Part shown: positions 10,345 to 16,858 of the stretch, in pieces | Layout of the letters: every line of letters starts with the position of its first letter | How positions within the stretch are numbered: position 1 is the stretch's first letter | The notes under the pieces: generated by a model | Seen by the model: the letters and a program-made list of their open reading frames with translations, nothing else | Databases searched by the model: none | What the model was told of the DNA's origin: nothing | Program-made: the position numbers and the translations under genes | NCBI GenBank assembly: GCA_002007295.1 | Contig: LNZM01000127.1 | Coordinates: 1-32,196 of the forward strand | Source of the DNA: Candidatus Epulonipiscioides saccharophilum | GTDB lineage: Bacteria; Bacillota; Clostridia; Lachnospirales; Cellulosilyticaceae | Direction of reading: 5' to 3' | DNA length: 32,196 nt

Positions 10345-10386
10345 AAAAAACTCCTTATTTGTTTAGTTCTGTAAGGAGTTTTTTTA
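10345..10386. terminator. Bidirectional terminator of rplT and sigK
   Basis: A run of A residues, AACTCCTTA, an 18-base loop, TAAGGAGTT and a run of T residues form a symmetric hairpin that can end transcripts from both sides. The last codons and stop of sigK (minus strand) lie inside the hairpin, so one arm is also coding. Confidence 0.85.
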
Positions 10387-11014
10387 ATGCCTTTTTTTCT
10401 ATTCTAGAAACGTAGGAACGTGATATCCCTAACATTTTCGCAATCTCTCTTTGTGTCATAGGCGGTTTATTATTTAAACCATATCTAAGAACAAGAATCA
10501 ATTTTTCTCTAGGTTTTAAGGAATCTTGTATTTTCGTATGTAGTTTATTTGTTTCTATTCCTAGATCCACTTGCTCGAAAATAGAATCGTTTTCGATGCA
10601 GAGTATATCTAGAAGAGAAATTTCATTTCCTTCTTTATCGGTGCCGATAGGTGACTGAAGAGAAGTCTCTTTATTCTCTTTTTTGCTAGCTCGTACACTC
10701 ATTAATATCTCATTTTCTATGCACCTAGCTGCGTATGTCGCTAGCCTGGTTCCTTTTTCTGCTTTAAAAGACGTTATACCCTTTATAAGGCCAATAGTAC
10801 CGATGGAAATTAAATCATCCATTTCCTTATTGATATTACTATATTTCTTTACTATGTGAGCAACTAATCGTAGATTTCTTTCTATCAATACATCCTTGGC
10901 TGTCATATCTCCTTTAGAATAAAGATCCAAATAATACATTTCCTCCTCAGCAGTAAGCGGTTTTGGAAACGATGTGATAGAACTGAAGTAAGAAAAGCAA
11001 GAAAAGTATAACAT
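10355..11014 (-). CDS. sigK: Sporulation sigma factor SigK
   Basis: This sigma-70 family protein directs late mother-cell transcription during sporulation. Region 2 shows RNLRLVAHIVKKY, DLISIGTIGLIKGI and ATYAARCIENEIL; region 4 shows TQREIAKMLGISRSYVSRIEKKAL. HIVKKY and the SLQSPIGTDKEGNEISLLD linker fit SigK rather than SigE. The start at 11014 lies eight bases after GGAGG; an upstream in-frame ATG at 11029 overlaps that site. The resulting protein is about 219 residues with a short aromatic/hydrophobic N-terminus (MLYFSCFSYFSS) before FPKPLT, which may be a shortened pro-sequence. The gene is continuous, so no skin-type element interrupts it. It diverges from sleC, another mother-cell sporulation gene. 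Confidence 0.92.
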   Translation of the reverse strand: MLYFSCFSYFSSITSFPKPLTAEEEMYYLDLYSKGDMTAKDVLIERNLRLVAHIVKKYSNINKEMDDLISIGTIGLIKGITSFKAEKGTRLATYAARCIENEILMSVRASKKENKETSLQSPIGTDKEGNEISLLDILCIENDSIFEQVDLGIETNKLHTKIQDSLKPREKLILVLRYGLNNKPPMTQREIAKMLGISRSYVSRIEKKALKKLLTELNK

Positions 11015-11136
11015 GTCTAAAACCTCCATGGCTTTATAAGTCTACTGAAAGTATATGCACCGAAAAAATTTGTTTGCGTGTCCAATCGAAAAAGCATAAG
11101 CTATCAAAAAAGTTATAGATGTCCTTACATATATAA

Positions 11137-11327
11137 ATTAGAATCTACATATATTTATAGAGATTATTTTGGATAAATGACTTGACTAAAAGAATAGAAA
11201 TGATTACAGGAAATATACATGCATTCAATAGATTAGAATCCATATATATTTTTATAGAGATTATTTTGAATCGATGGCTTGACTAAAATGAAAGAAAGGA
11301 TTGAGGCAAATGTACATGCATTCAATA
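11137..11327 (+). repeat. Tandem duplication covering the head of sleC
   Basis: Two copies of about 95 bases start at 11137 and 11232. They share ATTAGAATC, TATAGAGATTATTTT, CTTGACTAAAA and ACATGCATTCAATA. The second copy carries the working ribosome site and start of sleC; the first has the matching ACATGCATTCAATA but stops at once (Met-His-Ser-Ile-Asp-stop). It is therefore a duplicated, decayed gene head. The rest of the 11015-11309 spacer is AT-rich, with no clear promoter for either gene. Confidence 0.8.
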
Positions 11328-12641
11328 AATAATGAGACCAACACAACCGTTGGGGGTAGTTTAGTTATTCAGGCAAAGACTAACACGGATACAGGTTCTA
11401 TGATACCAGTAAAGGGTGTACAAGTGAAAATATTCAATGAAACCGGCAACAAAGAAATAGCTCAATATGATACAGATTCTGTAGGGGCTACGCCGTTAGT
11501 AACTTTAGACGCACCGCCGGAAAAATATAGTGAAGAAGAAGATTATAACAAACAGCCTTATTCTCTATACGATGTAGAAATCACTTCTCCCGATTTTCTA
11601 CCGGTAGAAGTCAAAGGAGTGCAAATATTTTCAGGTATAAAGTCAATCTTACCTGTAGATCTAATCCCAACAAATCAAATGACACGAGAATCTCAAATGA
11701 CACGTAGATCAATAAATTTAATCCAAAACAATCAAATGACAAGAGGACCAGAAGATGTAATATCAATCGGCCCTTCAACATTATTTGGAGATTATCCGCC
11801 GAAGATACCGGAATCCGAAATAAAAGAGATGACAGCAACCGGATTTGTAGTGTTAAGCGAGGTAATGATACCCGAATATATCATAGTTCATGCCGGTTCT
11901 CCTAACAACAATTCGGCTCCAAACTATAACGTACCGTATAAAGATTATTTAAAAAACGTAGCAAGTTCGGAGATATACCCAACATGGCCGAGAGAAACGA
12001 TCAAAGCAAACGTAATAGCAATCGTATCTTACACGTTAAATCGAGTATATACAGAGTGGTATAGAAATAAGGGAAAAAACTATACGATAACCAACTCGAC
12101 GGCGTACGATCATGCATTTACTTATGGCCGAAATATATTTGATACGGTATCTGAAGTAGTGGATGACTACTTCGACACTTATGTAAGAAGGCCGGGCGTA
12201 ACGCAACCATTATTAACCCAATACTGCGATGGAAAAAAAGTCAGTTGTCCAGGCTGGATGACCCAATGGGGATCTGAGAAGTTAGGACGAGATGGACTTA
12301 GTGCAGAAGAAATCCTCAAAAGTTTTTATAAGAACATAGAATTTAAAGAAGCAAAGCAAGTAAGTGGAAATCCAGAATCATACCCAGGATATCCGTTAAA
12401 ACAAGGGGCAAATAGTCCGCCAGTAAGAGTTATTCAGCAACAATTAAATAGAATATCAAACAGTTATCCATTAATACCGAAAGTACCATCTAATGGCGTT
12501 TTCGGTTCTGACACTGCAAAATCGATCAAAGTATTTCAACAAATATTTAATCTTACTCCAGATGGAATAGTCGGTAAAGGGACCTGGTATAAATTATCGG
12601 AAATATATGTAGCCGTAACAAAGATAGCAGCGTTATTATAA
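11310..12641 (+). CDS. sleC: Spore cortex-lytic enzyme, SleC type
   Basis: The protein of about 443 residues resembles clostridial SleC, which degrades spore-cortex peptidoglycan in germination. In order: an N-terminal carboxypeptidase-regulatory-like domain (about 12-115), a low-complexity linker, a SpoIID/LytB-like catalytic region (about 180-350, with YLKNVASSEIYPTWP, HAFTYGRNIFDTVSEVVDD, TQYCDGKKVSCPGWMTQWGS), and a C-terminal peptidoglycan-binding domain (about 360-435, with QGANSPPVRVIQQQLN and GVFGSDTAKSIKVFQQ). No signal peptide is evident, as expected for a mother-cell product. AAAGGA (11295-11300) sits nine bases before the ATG at 11310; the TTG at 11301 abuts the site and is rejected. 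The linker has three QMTR copies at residues 123, 129 and 142, an in-frame micro-duplication. It diverges from sigK. Confidence 0.85.
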   Translation: MYMHSINNETNTTVGGSLVIQAKTNTDTGSMIPVKGVQVKIFNETGNKEIAQYDTDSVGATPLVTLDAPPEKYSEEEDYNKQPYSLYDVEITSPDFLPVEVKGVQIFSGIKSILPVDLIPTNQMTRESQMTRRSINLIQNNQMTRGPEDVISIGPSTLFGDYPPKIPESEIKEMTATGFVVLSEVMIPEYIIVHAGSPNNNSAPNYNVPYKDYLKNVASSEIYPTWPRETIKANVIAIVSYTLNRVYTEWYRNKGKNYTITNSTAYDHAFTYGRNIFDTVSEVVDDYFDTYVRRPGVTQPLLTQYCDGKKVSCPGWMTQWGSEKLGRDGLSAEEILKSFYKNIEFKEAKQVSGNPESYPGYPLKQGANSPPVRVIQQQLNRISNSYPLIPKVPSNGVFGSDTAKSIKVFQQIFNLTPDGIVGKGTWYKLSEIYVAVTKIAALL

Positions 12642-12778
12642 TATCTTAGGAGGTAAAATGCGAAGTGTAAGATCAAGTGCATCGCTTACACTCTTACTCT
12701 ATCCGTCCGCTTCGCGTCCACCTTCCTTCAACTCCCTCCGTCACTTCGTGACACCTTCCTCGGAGAGGAAGGCTATGG
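12642..12778. repeat. Palindromic repeat with an orphan ribosome site
   Basis: Right after sleC come TTAGGAGGTAAAATG (12646-12660) and then the hairpin AGTGTAAG...CTTACACT (12664-12692). The palindromic family follows: CTTCAACTCCCTCC, GTCAC-ttc-GTGAC (12740-12752) and CCTTCCTC-gga-GAGGAAGG (about 12755-12773). The ribosome site plus ATG opens a 72-codon frame made of repeat sequence and is not believed to be a gene; it may be the head of one destroyed by repeat insertion. Confidence 0.6.
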
Positions 12779-12802
12779 CTAAGGTCCAATGCAAAGTACA
12801 TT

Positions 12803-13966
12803 TTATATTTTATCAGCTTTATATTTGTCCCAACATTTGCCGATTACTTTACCAATATTTAAATATTGTTTATTAGGCATTTCAAATAAAACCGGATTGA
12901 CCTTTTCATAATCTATAGTACCATCTAAGGTTAAACAATCTTTATGAACATAGGTGTTGATAGGTTTTACGATGAAATTGTCATGTTCTTCGGTAGAGTA
13001 GGTGTCTACTAATTGGCATTCCATGGCGACAGGGGATTTTGTGATGAGAGGAGCATTTGACAGCTCGCCATTATAGTATTCAAAAACTTTTGATTTATCA
13101 GTTTTTGTACCCGAGTAGACACCAACATAATCGGCCCAGACAAGCATGTCTTCGGTAACAAGATTAATGGACAAAGTCTCATTAATAATGATCCCATGAT
13201 TAGAATAATGGGAACGATTCATGCTTAACATAATTCGATCATGACTAATTAGGCCGATATGAGCAATATTAATCCAGTTAACTTTGCCATCGATCACGGT
13301 ACCGACGACGGTCACTGGAGTTGGGTACAAAGCTACAACAGGGCCAATATTTTTATGCGGAAACTCTATCGCTGGATCCTCATTGTAATCTATATCCTCT
13401 TCTAAGGTTTTCCAAATTTTGTGAGCGTTGCCTAAAAAGTTTCCTTGAGAATAATATTCTCTGGCACCGGGTGAATAAGAAAATGGCTTAATTTGCTCTA
13501 AATCCGGAATGTTATTTTCTTTGATAGCGATCTCATCGATTTTCACGTCTAAAACTTCGCCAATAAACATAGTGTGTAGCCCTAATTCTTTGCTTTCAAC
13601 TAGTCTGCATTCTAAGATTACTGGAAATTCTTCGCAATATGGTGCGTCGACTATTTCGCTTTTTTTAGCCGTGTAATGAATTGCAGCTATTTTATCTTCG
13701 TCTCGGCCGGATTTTACCCCTAAATAGTCTACCTCAGCTACTTGGCTAGAACTTGGGATTGCTACTGTAAATGCCTTTTTTCTCAGTATAGCACTGTGAG
13801 TGTATGTGGCCTCTCTAAGTGAGACCGAGATCATTGGTGGTCTAGAGTTAACCACGCCGGCCCATGCCGCCGTCATCATGTTGGGTCGCTCATGGATGTC
13901 GTATGTTCCTACTACCACCGTCGGCGTATTAAATAGAAATGTATTTGCTCCTACTGATTTTTTCAT
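12803..13966 (-). CDS. Tandem flavin reductase-like domain protein
   Basis: Two flavin reductase-like (flavoredoxin/DIM6-NTAB type) domains lie in one chain of about 387 residues. Domain 1 (about 1-185) has TPTVVVGTYD, RPNMMTAAWAGVVNSRPPMISVSL and a VDYLGVKSGRDEDK segment; domain 2 (about 205-385) has YPTPVTVVGTV, INIAHIGLISHDRIMLSM and ADYVGVYSGTKTDK. Such domains bind FMN and serve as flavin reductases or small electron carriers; members are usually a single domain working as a dimer, so the fusion may be an internal dimer. No signal peptide is seen. The start at 13966 (MKKSVGANT) follows a GAAAGGAAAG site, though at long spacing; in-frame ATGs at 14092 and 14035 lack a ribosome site. No partner gene is adjacent. 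The substrate is unknown. Confidence 0.8.
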   Translation of the reverse strand: MKKSVGANTFLFNTPTVVVGTYDIHERPNMMTAAWAGVVNSRPPMISVSLREATYTHSAILRKKAFTVAIPSSSQVAEVDYLGVKSGRDEDKIAAIHYTAKKSEIVDAPYCEEFPVILECRLVESKELGLHTMFIGEVLDVKIDEIAIKENNIPDLEQIKPFSYSPGAREYYSQGNFLGNAHKIWKTLEEDIDYNEDPAIEFPHKNIGPVVALYPTPVTVVGTVIDGKVNWINIAHIGLISHDRIMLSMNRSHYSNHGIIINETLSINLVTEDMLVWADYVGVYSGTKTDKSKVFEYYNGELSNAPLITKSPVAMECQLVDTYSTEEHDNFIVKPINTYVHKDCLTLDGTIDYEKVNPVLFEMPNKQYLNIGKVIGKCWDKYKADKI

Positions 13967-14235
13967 GTTATATGTCACTTTCCTTTCTTTGTCGTCCTTA
14001 ATAAAATTATTAGCATAAGATTGAAAAATATTCATGATTTTCGTTGCTATTTGGAAAAATTTAAGTACATAATTTGTAGATTTATTGCTCATTAAAAATT
14101 GACAATATTAAATTATTATGCTACTATATTTATTATAAAGTAGCCAAAAATAAATGCTTACCTTCTATATTAAGGATTGATTAATGAAGGAACACACTCC
14201 ATAAAAAATTAAAACGAAGTAAGTACAACTTGTAG

Positions 14236-14295
14236 AACCCCTCAGTCAGCTTCGCTGACAGCTCCCCTGGAAGTGGAGCAGGGTGCCCGCCTTTC
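14236..14295. repeat. Palindromic repeat copy
   Basis: The hairpin GTCAGC-ttc-GCTGAC (14245-14259) is flanked by CCCCTCA and AGCTCCCCTGG...GGAGCAGGG, the same modules as at 4045-4070 and 4965-5000. It immediately precedes the MATE-like fragment, which it may have truncated. Confidence 0.65.
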
Positions 14296-14312
14296 AGTTA
14301 GCTTCACCAAAA

Positions 14313-14432
14313 GTTAAGTTAAATAAAGGTGTCGCAGGGGCGGCCATAGCGACTGGCTCATCATTTATTAGCGCAAGTTTAATTGTAGTTAAACCGCTGA
14401 TAAGAACAGAAGATGCTAGATTTTACATAAAA
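14313..14432 (+). pseudogene. Remnant resembling a MATE efflux transporter
   Basis: In one frame the sequence reads LNKGVAGAAIATGSSFISA, then SLIVVKPLIRTED, which resembles the GVAGAAIAT...SA...L.RTED region common in MATE-family multidrug/Na+ antiporters. Only about 40 residues of the expected 440 or so remain, with no start, and the similarity stops at a lysine/proline-rich tail that looks non-coding. It is best read as a fragment left after deletion, next to a palindromic repeat. The family assignment comes from pattern recognition alone. Confidence 0.45.
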
Positions 14433-14473
14433 AAACCCGCCCAAAAAGATGAGCCCTCAATCAAAAAACACAA

Positions 14474-14624
14474 CAGAAAATACCTGCCCTTCCAACGAGG
14501 GATTACCAGGTATTTTCTGCTACATAAGCGCCTCATAATTAAAGTGAGGCCAAAAAATCAAAGATCTAAACATCTTTTGAAAAAATTTTTTATGATCCTC
14601 TAAGAAAATTTAGAGGATTTTTTG
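14474..14624 (+). ncRNA. Candidate structured RNA or compound terminator
   Basis: Three hairpins follow each other: a perfect 13-bp stem, CAGAAAATACCTG (14474-14486) with CAGGTATTTTCTG (14507-14519), whose loop can add CCCT/AGGG pairs; GCCTCA...TGAGGC (14530-14550); and an intrinsic terminator, ATCCTCTAA-gaaaat-TTAGAGGAT with a T run (14596-14624). This is more structure than a simple terminator needs. No promoter was recognised just upstream, and I could not match it to a known RNA family. Confidence 0.45.
14596..14624 (+). terminator. Intrinsic terminator
   Basis: A nine-base-pair stem (14596-14604 with 14611-14619), a six-base loop and a run of six T residues. It faces the plus direction and insulates the sulfatase gene. 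Confidence 0.8.
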
Positions 14625-14735
14625 CATTTAGCATTTAACCTGTACTTGTGCTTTAGTCTTCAACTGACAATAACTTAGATATTTTTGTTTATAAAATAGA
14701 TTTCATGGCTATAATTTATATAGAAATAAAATTCG

Positions 14736-14800
14736 CTATTAACTCCTAACAAAATGGTTAAAAAATTTTCTATTAGCTCTTAACAAAATGATTAAAAAAT
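14736..14800 (+). repeat. Tandem 34-bp repeat at the sulfatase promoter
   Basis: CTATTAACTCCTAACAAAAT (from 14736) is repeated as CTATTAGCTCTTAACAAAAT (from 14770), each followed by GNTTAAAAAAT. The second copy contains the -35 hexamer used by the sulfatase promoter; the first has the matching CTAACA but no -10. Confidence 0.75.
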
Positions 14801-14808
14801 GATATACT
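14780..14808 (+). promoter_or_regulatory. Promoter of the sulfatase gene
   Basis: TTAACA (14780-14785) and TATACT (14803-14808) are spaced by 17 bases, giving a start about 30 bases before the coding region. Confidence 0.65.
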
Positions 14809-14844
14809 AATGACATACCATTTTATTTATAGAAAGGATTTTTT

Positions 14845-16773
14845 ATGAACAAGTACAATTTCATCGTTATTTTAGCAGAAGATATATGCCCTAATTTAGG
14901 ATGTTATGGTGATCCAAATGCCAAAACACCGAATTTAGATAAGTTTGCAAAAGAAAACATTCGATTTAATTATTGTTACTCTGCTGCTCCCGTTTGTTCA
15001 GCAGCTAGAACATCGCTTAATCTCGGATTGTATGGTACAACAGCCGGAGTAGGTAATCATAGAAGTTTTTATAACTTGCCTGCAGAAATTAAAAATTTCG
15101 GCCAATACATGCAACAAGCTGGTTTTTATACTGTAATCGGTAAAACGGATTTTAACTTTAACTTCGATGAAACACCAGCCGGTGGCTACGATGCCAAAAT
15201 ACCATTTGGCTCTAGAGATACGCCGACTTTTGCTACTGACATAATGGACCGAATTAATCGAGCACAAGGTAAGCCAGTATTTATGCTACAGACTAACGCA
15301 AGTACTCATCAGTCTCAATATGGATACACAGACAATACGGCGGCGCACAGAGCAACCATGCCAAGGCTTAAAGAAGAAGATAAGCAGTGTCGAGCAAGTA
15401 TGGATATACCAGGCTATCACTTCAAAACACCGGAAGCCGACGAAGTTTGGGCACAGTATCATGAAAAAATGACTTCTATGGATAGAATGTTTGGCGAAAT
15501 GATTGATGCCTTCAAAGAAAGCCATATATATGAAAACAGCGTAATTATTTTTGTAGGAGACAACGGTCATGGAATACCAAGCGGCAAAATTAATTTATGG
15601 AATGAAGGTGTCCATGTGCCAATGCTAGTTCATGTACCTGCTGAACTGGAGGGTCAAATTTCTACGTATGATACGCCAACAGGTAAGGCATGCGATCGCT
15701 TAACATGCTTTATTGATTTTATACCGACAGCTCTTTCACTGAATAATGAACCTATTCCGGATATTCTTCAGGGCAAAGCATTTTTGGGCGATAAAAAAGT
15801 TGACGATGTTTCTGAAATATTCTCTTTCGGCGCTCGCTGTGATGAAGGTTTCGAAAATTCCAGAAGTATTCATGAAAAAGATTTGGTTTACATGTGCGAT
15901 TTTGCTCTTTCACATGAGAAAAAACTTAATGTATACCAAACTGTCCAATCCCCTTGGTTTAACCGTGCTATGATAGAACAAGGTTATAAGCATAACATAG
16001 CCGATACGGATCGCCGAGCATTGTATAGACAAATGCCGAGAGTTTATGAAGAGCTATTCGATTTAAAATCGGATGAAAATTCGTTAACTAATGTAGCAAC
16101 TGAACGTCCGGAAAAAACGTTAGAGCTTCGAGAAAAAATGTTTGAATACATTTCAAAATACAGAGATGATGCATTAATCGAAGAGGCGTTAATGAATGAA
16201 TTAATTAAAGAAACAGGGCTTACACCATATGAAATCTTACAGGATGACAAATATTATCCGGTCAACGAATGTATTCTTATGTGGAAAAACGGGATAGACG
16301 GCAAAGAATTAGATCAGAACGTAACTAACCCAGCTCTAAAACTTATATTAACTAAATTTATGTGCGATAAAGATCAGACATTTAATAAATTTTTGGATGA
16401 TAAATATGAAACCGTAAAAGCATATAACGCATTTAGAATTGGCGATGTAGGTACCTTAGAGAATATAGCCGAAACTACGGATAATTACGTATTGGCTATG
16501 TTTATTTTAGATTTAATATCTAACACAAGAGATAAAAACTTTGAAAGCGTATACAAAATTATAGCAAAACGTGCTTATGACGAGAAAACTTTGGTAGCTA
16601 GTTCAGATAGATTTAAAGCAGCTATGGATTCCGCCGTAAACATGTTAGCAGCACGTATTGGTTCGGATACTCCAGACTCTATGTCTGTTAAAGAAGTTTG
16701 GAATCTGGAAAAAATCCTTAAAACTAGAATGATCTTAGATGCTCTAGATTTAGAATCAATCCAGTATAATTAA
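14845..16773 (+). CDS. Sulfatase, family S1 (heparan N-sulfatase-like)
   Basis: The N-terminal part (about 1-420) is an alkaline-phosphatase-fold sulfatase; the last 220 residues form an apparently all-helical extension. Metal-site motifs are ILAEDICPNLGCYGD (E12, D13) and VGDNGHG; the catalytic formylglycine precursor is C51 in CSAAR, a variant of C-X-P-S-R, with R55 intact. The GNHRS segment after it and the GKINLWNEGVHVP motif fit the N-sulfoglucosamine sulfohydrolase-like subgroup. It removes sulfate groups from glycans. There is no signal peptide, so it should act in the cytoplasm on imported oligosaccharides, and it needs conversion of Cys51 by an anaerobic sulfatase-maturating enzyme or similar, not found in this window. 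GAAAGGA precedes the ATG. It has its own promoter and no operon partner. Substrate specificity is inferred only. Confidence 0.88.
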   Translation: MNKYNFIVILAEDICPNLGCYGDPNAKTPNLDKFAKENIRFNYCYSAAPVCSAARTSLNLGLYGTTAGVGNHRSFYNLPAEIKNFGQYMQQAGFYTVIGKTDFNFNFDETPAGGYDAKIPFGSRDTPTFATDIMDRINRAQGKPVFMLQTNASTHQSQYGYTDNTAAHRATMPRLKEEDKQCRASMDIPGYHFKTPEADEVWAQYHEKMTSMDRMFGEMIDAFKESHIYENSVIIFVGDNGHGIPSGKINLWNEGVHVPMLVHVPAELEGQISTYDTPTGKACDRLTCFIDFIPTALSLNNEPIPDILQGKAFLGDKKVDDVSEIFSFGARCDEGFENSRSIHEKDLVYMCDFALSHEKKLNVYQTVQSPWFNRAMIEQGYKHNIADTDRRALYRQMPRVYEELFDLKSDENSLTNVATERPEKTLELREKMFEYISKYRDDALIEEALMNELIKETGLTPYEILQDDKYYPVNECILMWKNGIDGKELDQNVTNPALKLILTKFMCDKDQTFNKFLDDKYETVKAYNAFRIGDVGTLENIAETTDNYVLAMFILDLISNTRDKNFESVYKIIAKRAYDEKTLVASSDRFKAAMDSAVNMLAARIGSDTPDSMSVKEVWNLEKILKTRMILDALDLESIQYN

Positions 16774-16858
16774 CAAAGAATATATTTTAAAATCTTGGGA
16801 TGCGACTTAATTTTCGTGTCCCTATTTATATTTTATATAACAGAAAGTAATTTAGACC

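Larger units (their letters stand above)
13967..14844. other. 878-bp intergenic region before the sulfatase
   Basis: No intact protein gene is supported. In order, it holds a plus-strand promoter-like TTGACA-17-TACTAT (14098-14126) with no gene after it, a palindromic repeat, a MATE-like remnant, a structured element ending in a terminator, and the sulfatase promoter with a duplicated upstream part. These are listed separately. Confidence 0.6.

Noticed and set aside
12658-12876. 72-codon plus-strand frame with a good ribosome site after sleC
   Set aside because: Its sequence is translated palindromic repeat followed by the reverse of the flavin-reductase gene's end; kept only as an orphan ribosome-site observation.
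14098-14126. Plus-strand promoter-like TTGACA-17-TACTAT
   Set aside because: Good match, but only a six-codon frame and then repeats follow; reported only within the intergenic description.
14283-14603. 106-codon plus-strand frame
   Set aside because: It begins in a palindromic repeat and ends in hairpin DNA; only about 40 codons resemble a protein (MATE-like), so it is called a remnant, not a gene.
14881-15015. Sulfatase metal motif E12-D13 instead of Asp-Asp, and CSAAR instead of C-X-P-S-R, as loss of activity
   Set aside because: ED and C-X-A-X-R variants occur in active S1 sulfatases, and the key Cys51 and Arg55 are present.
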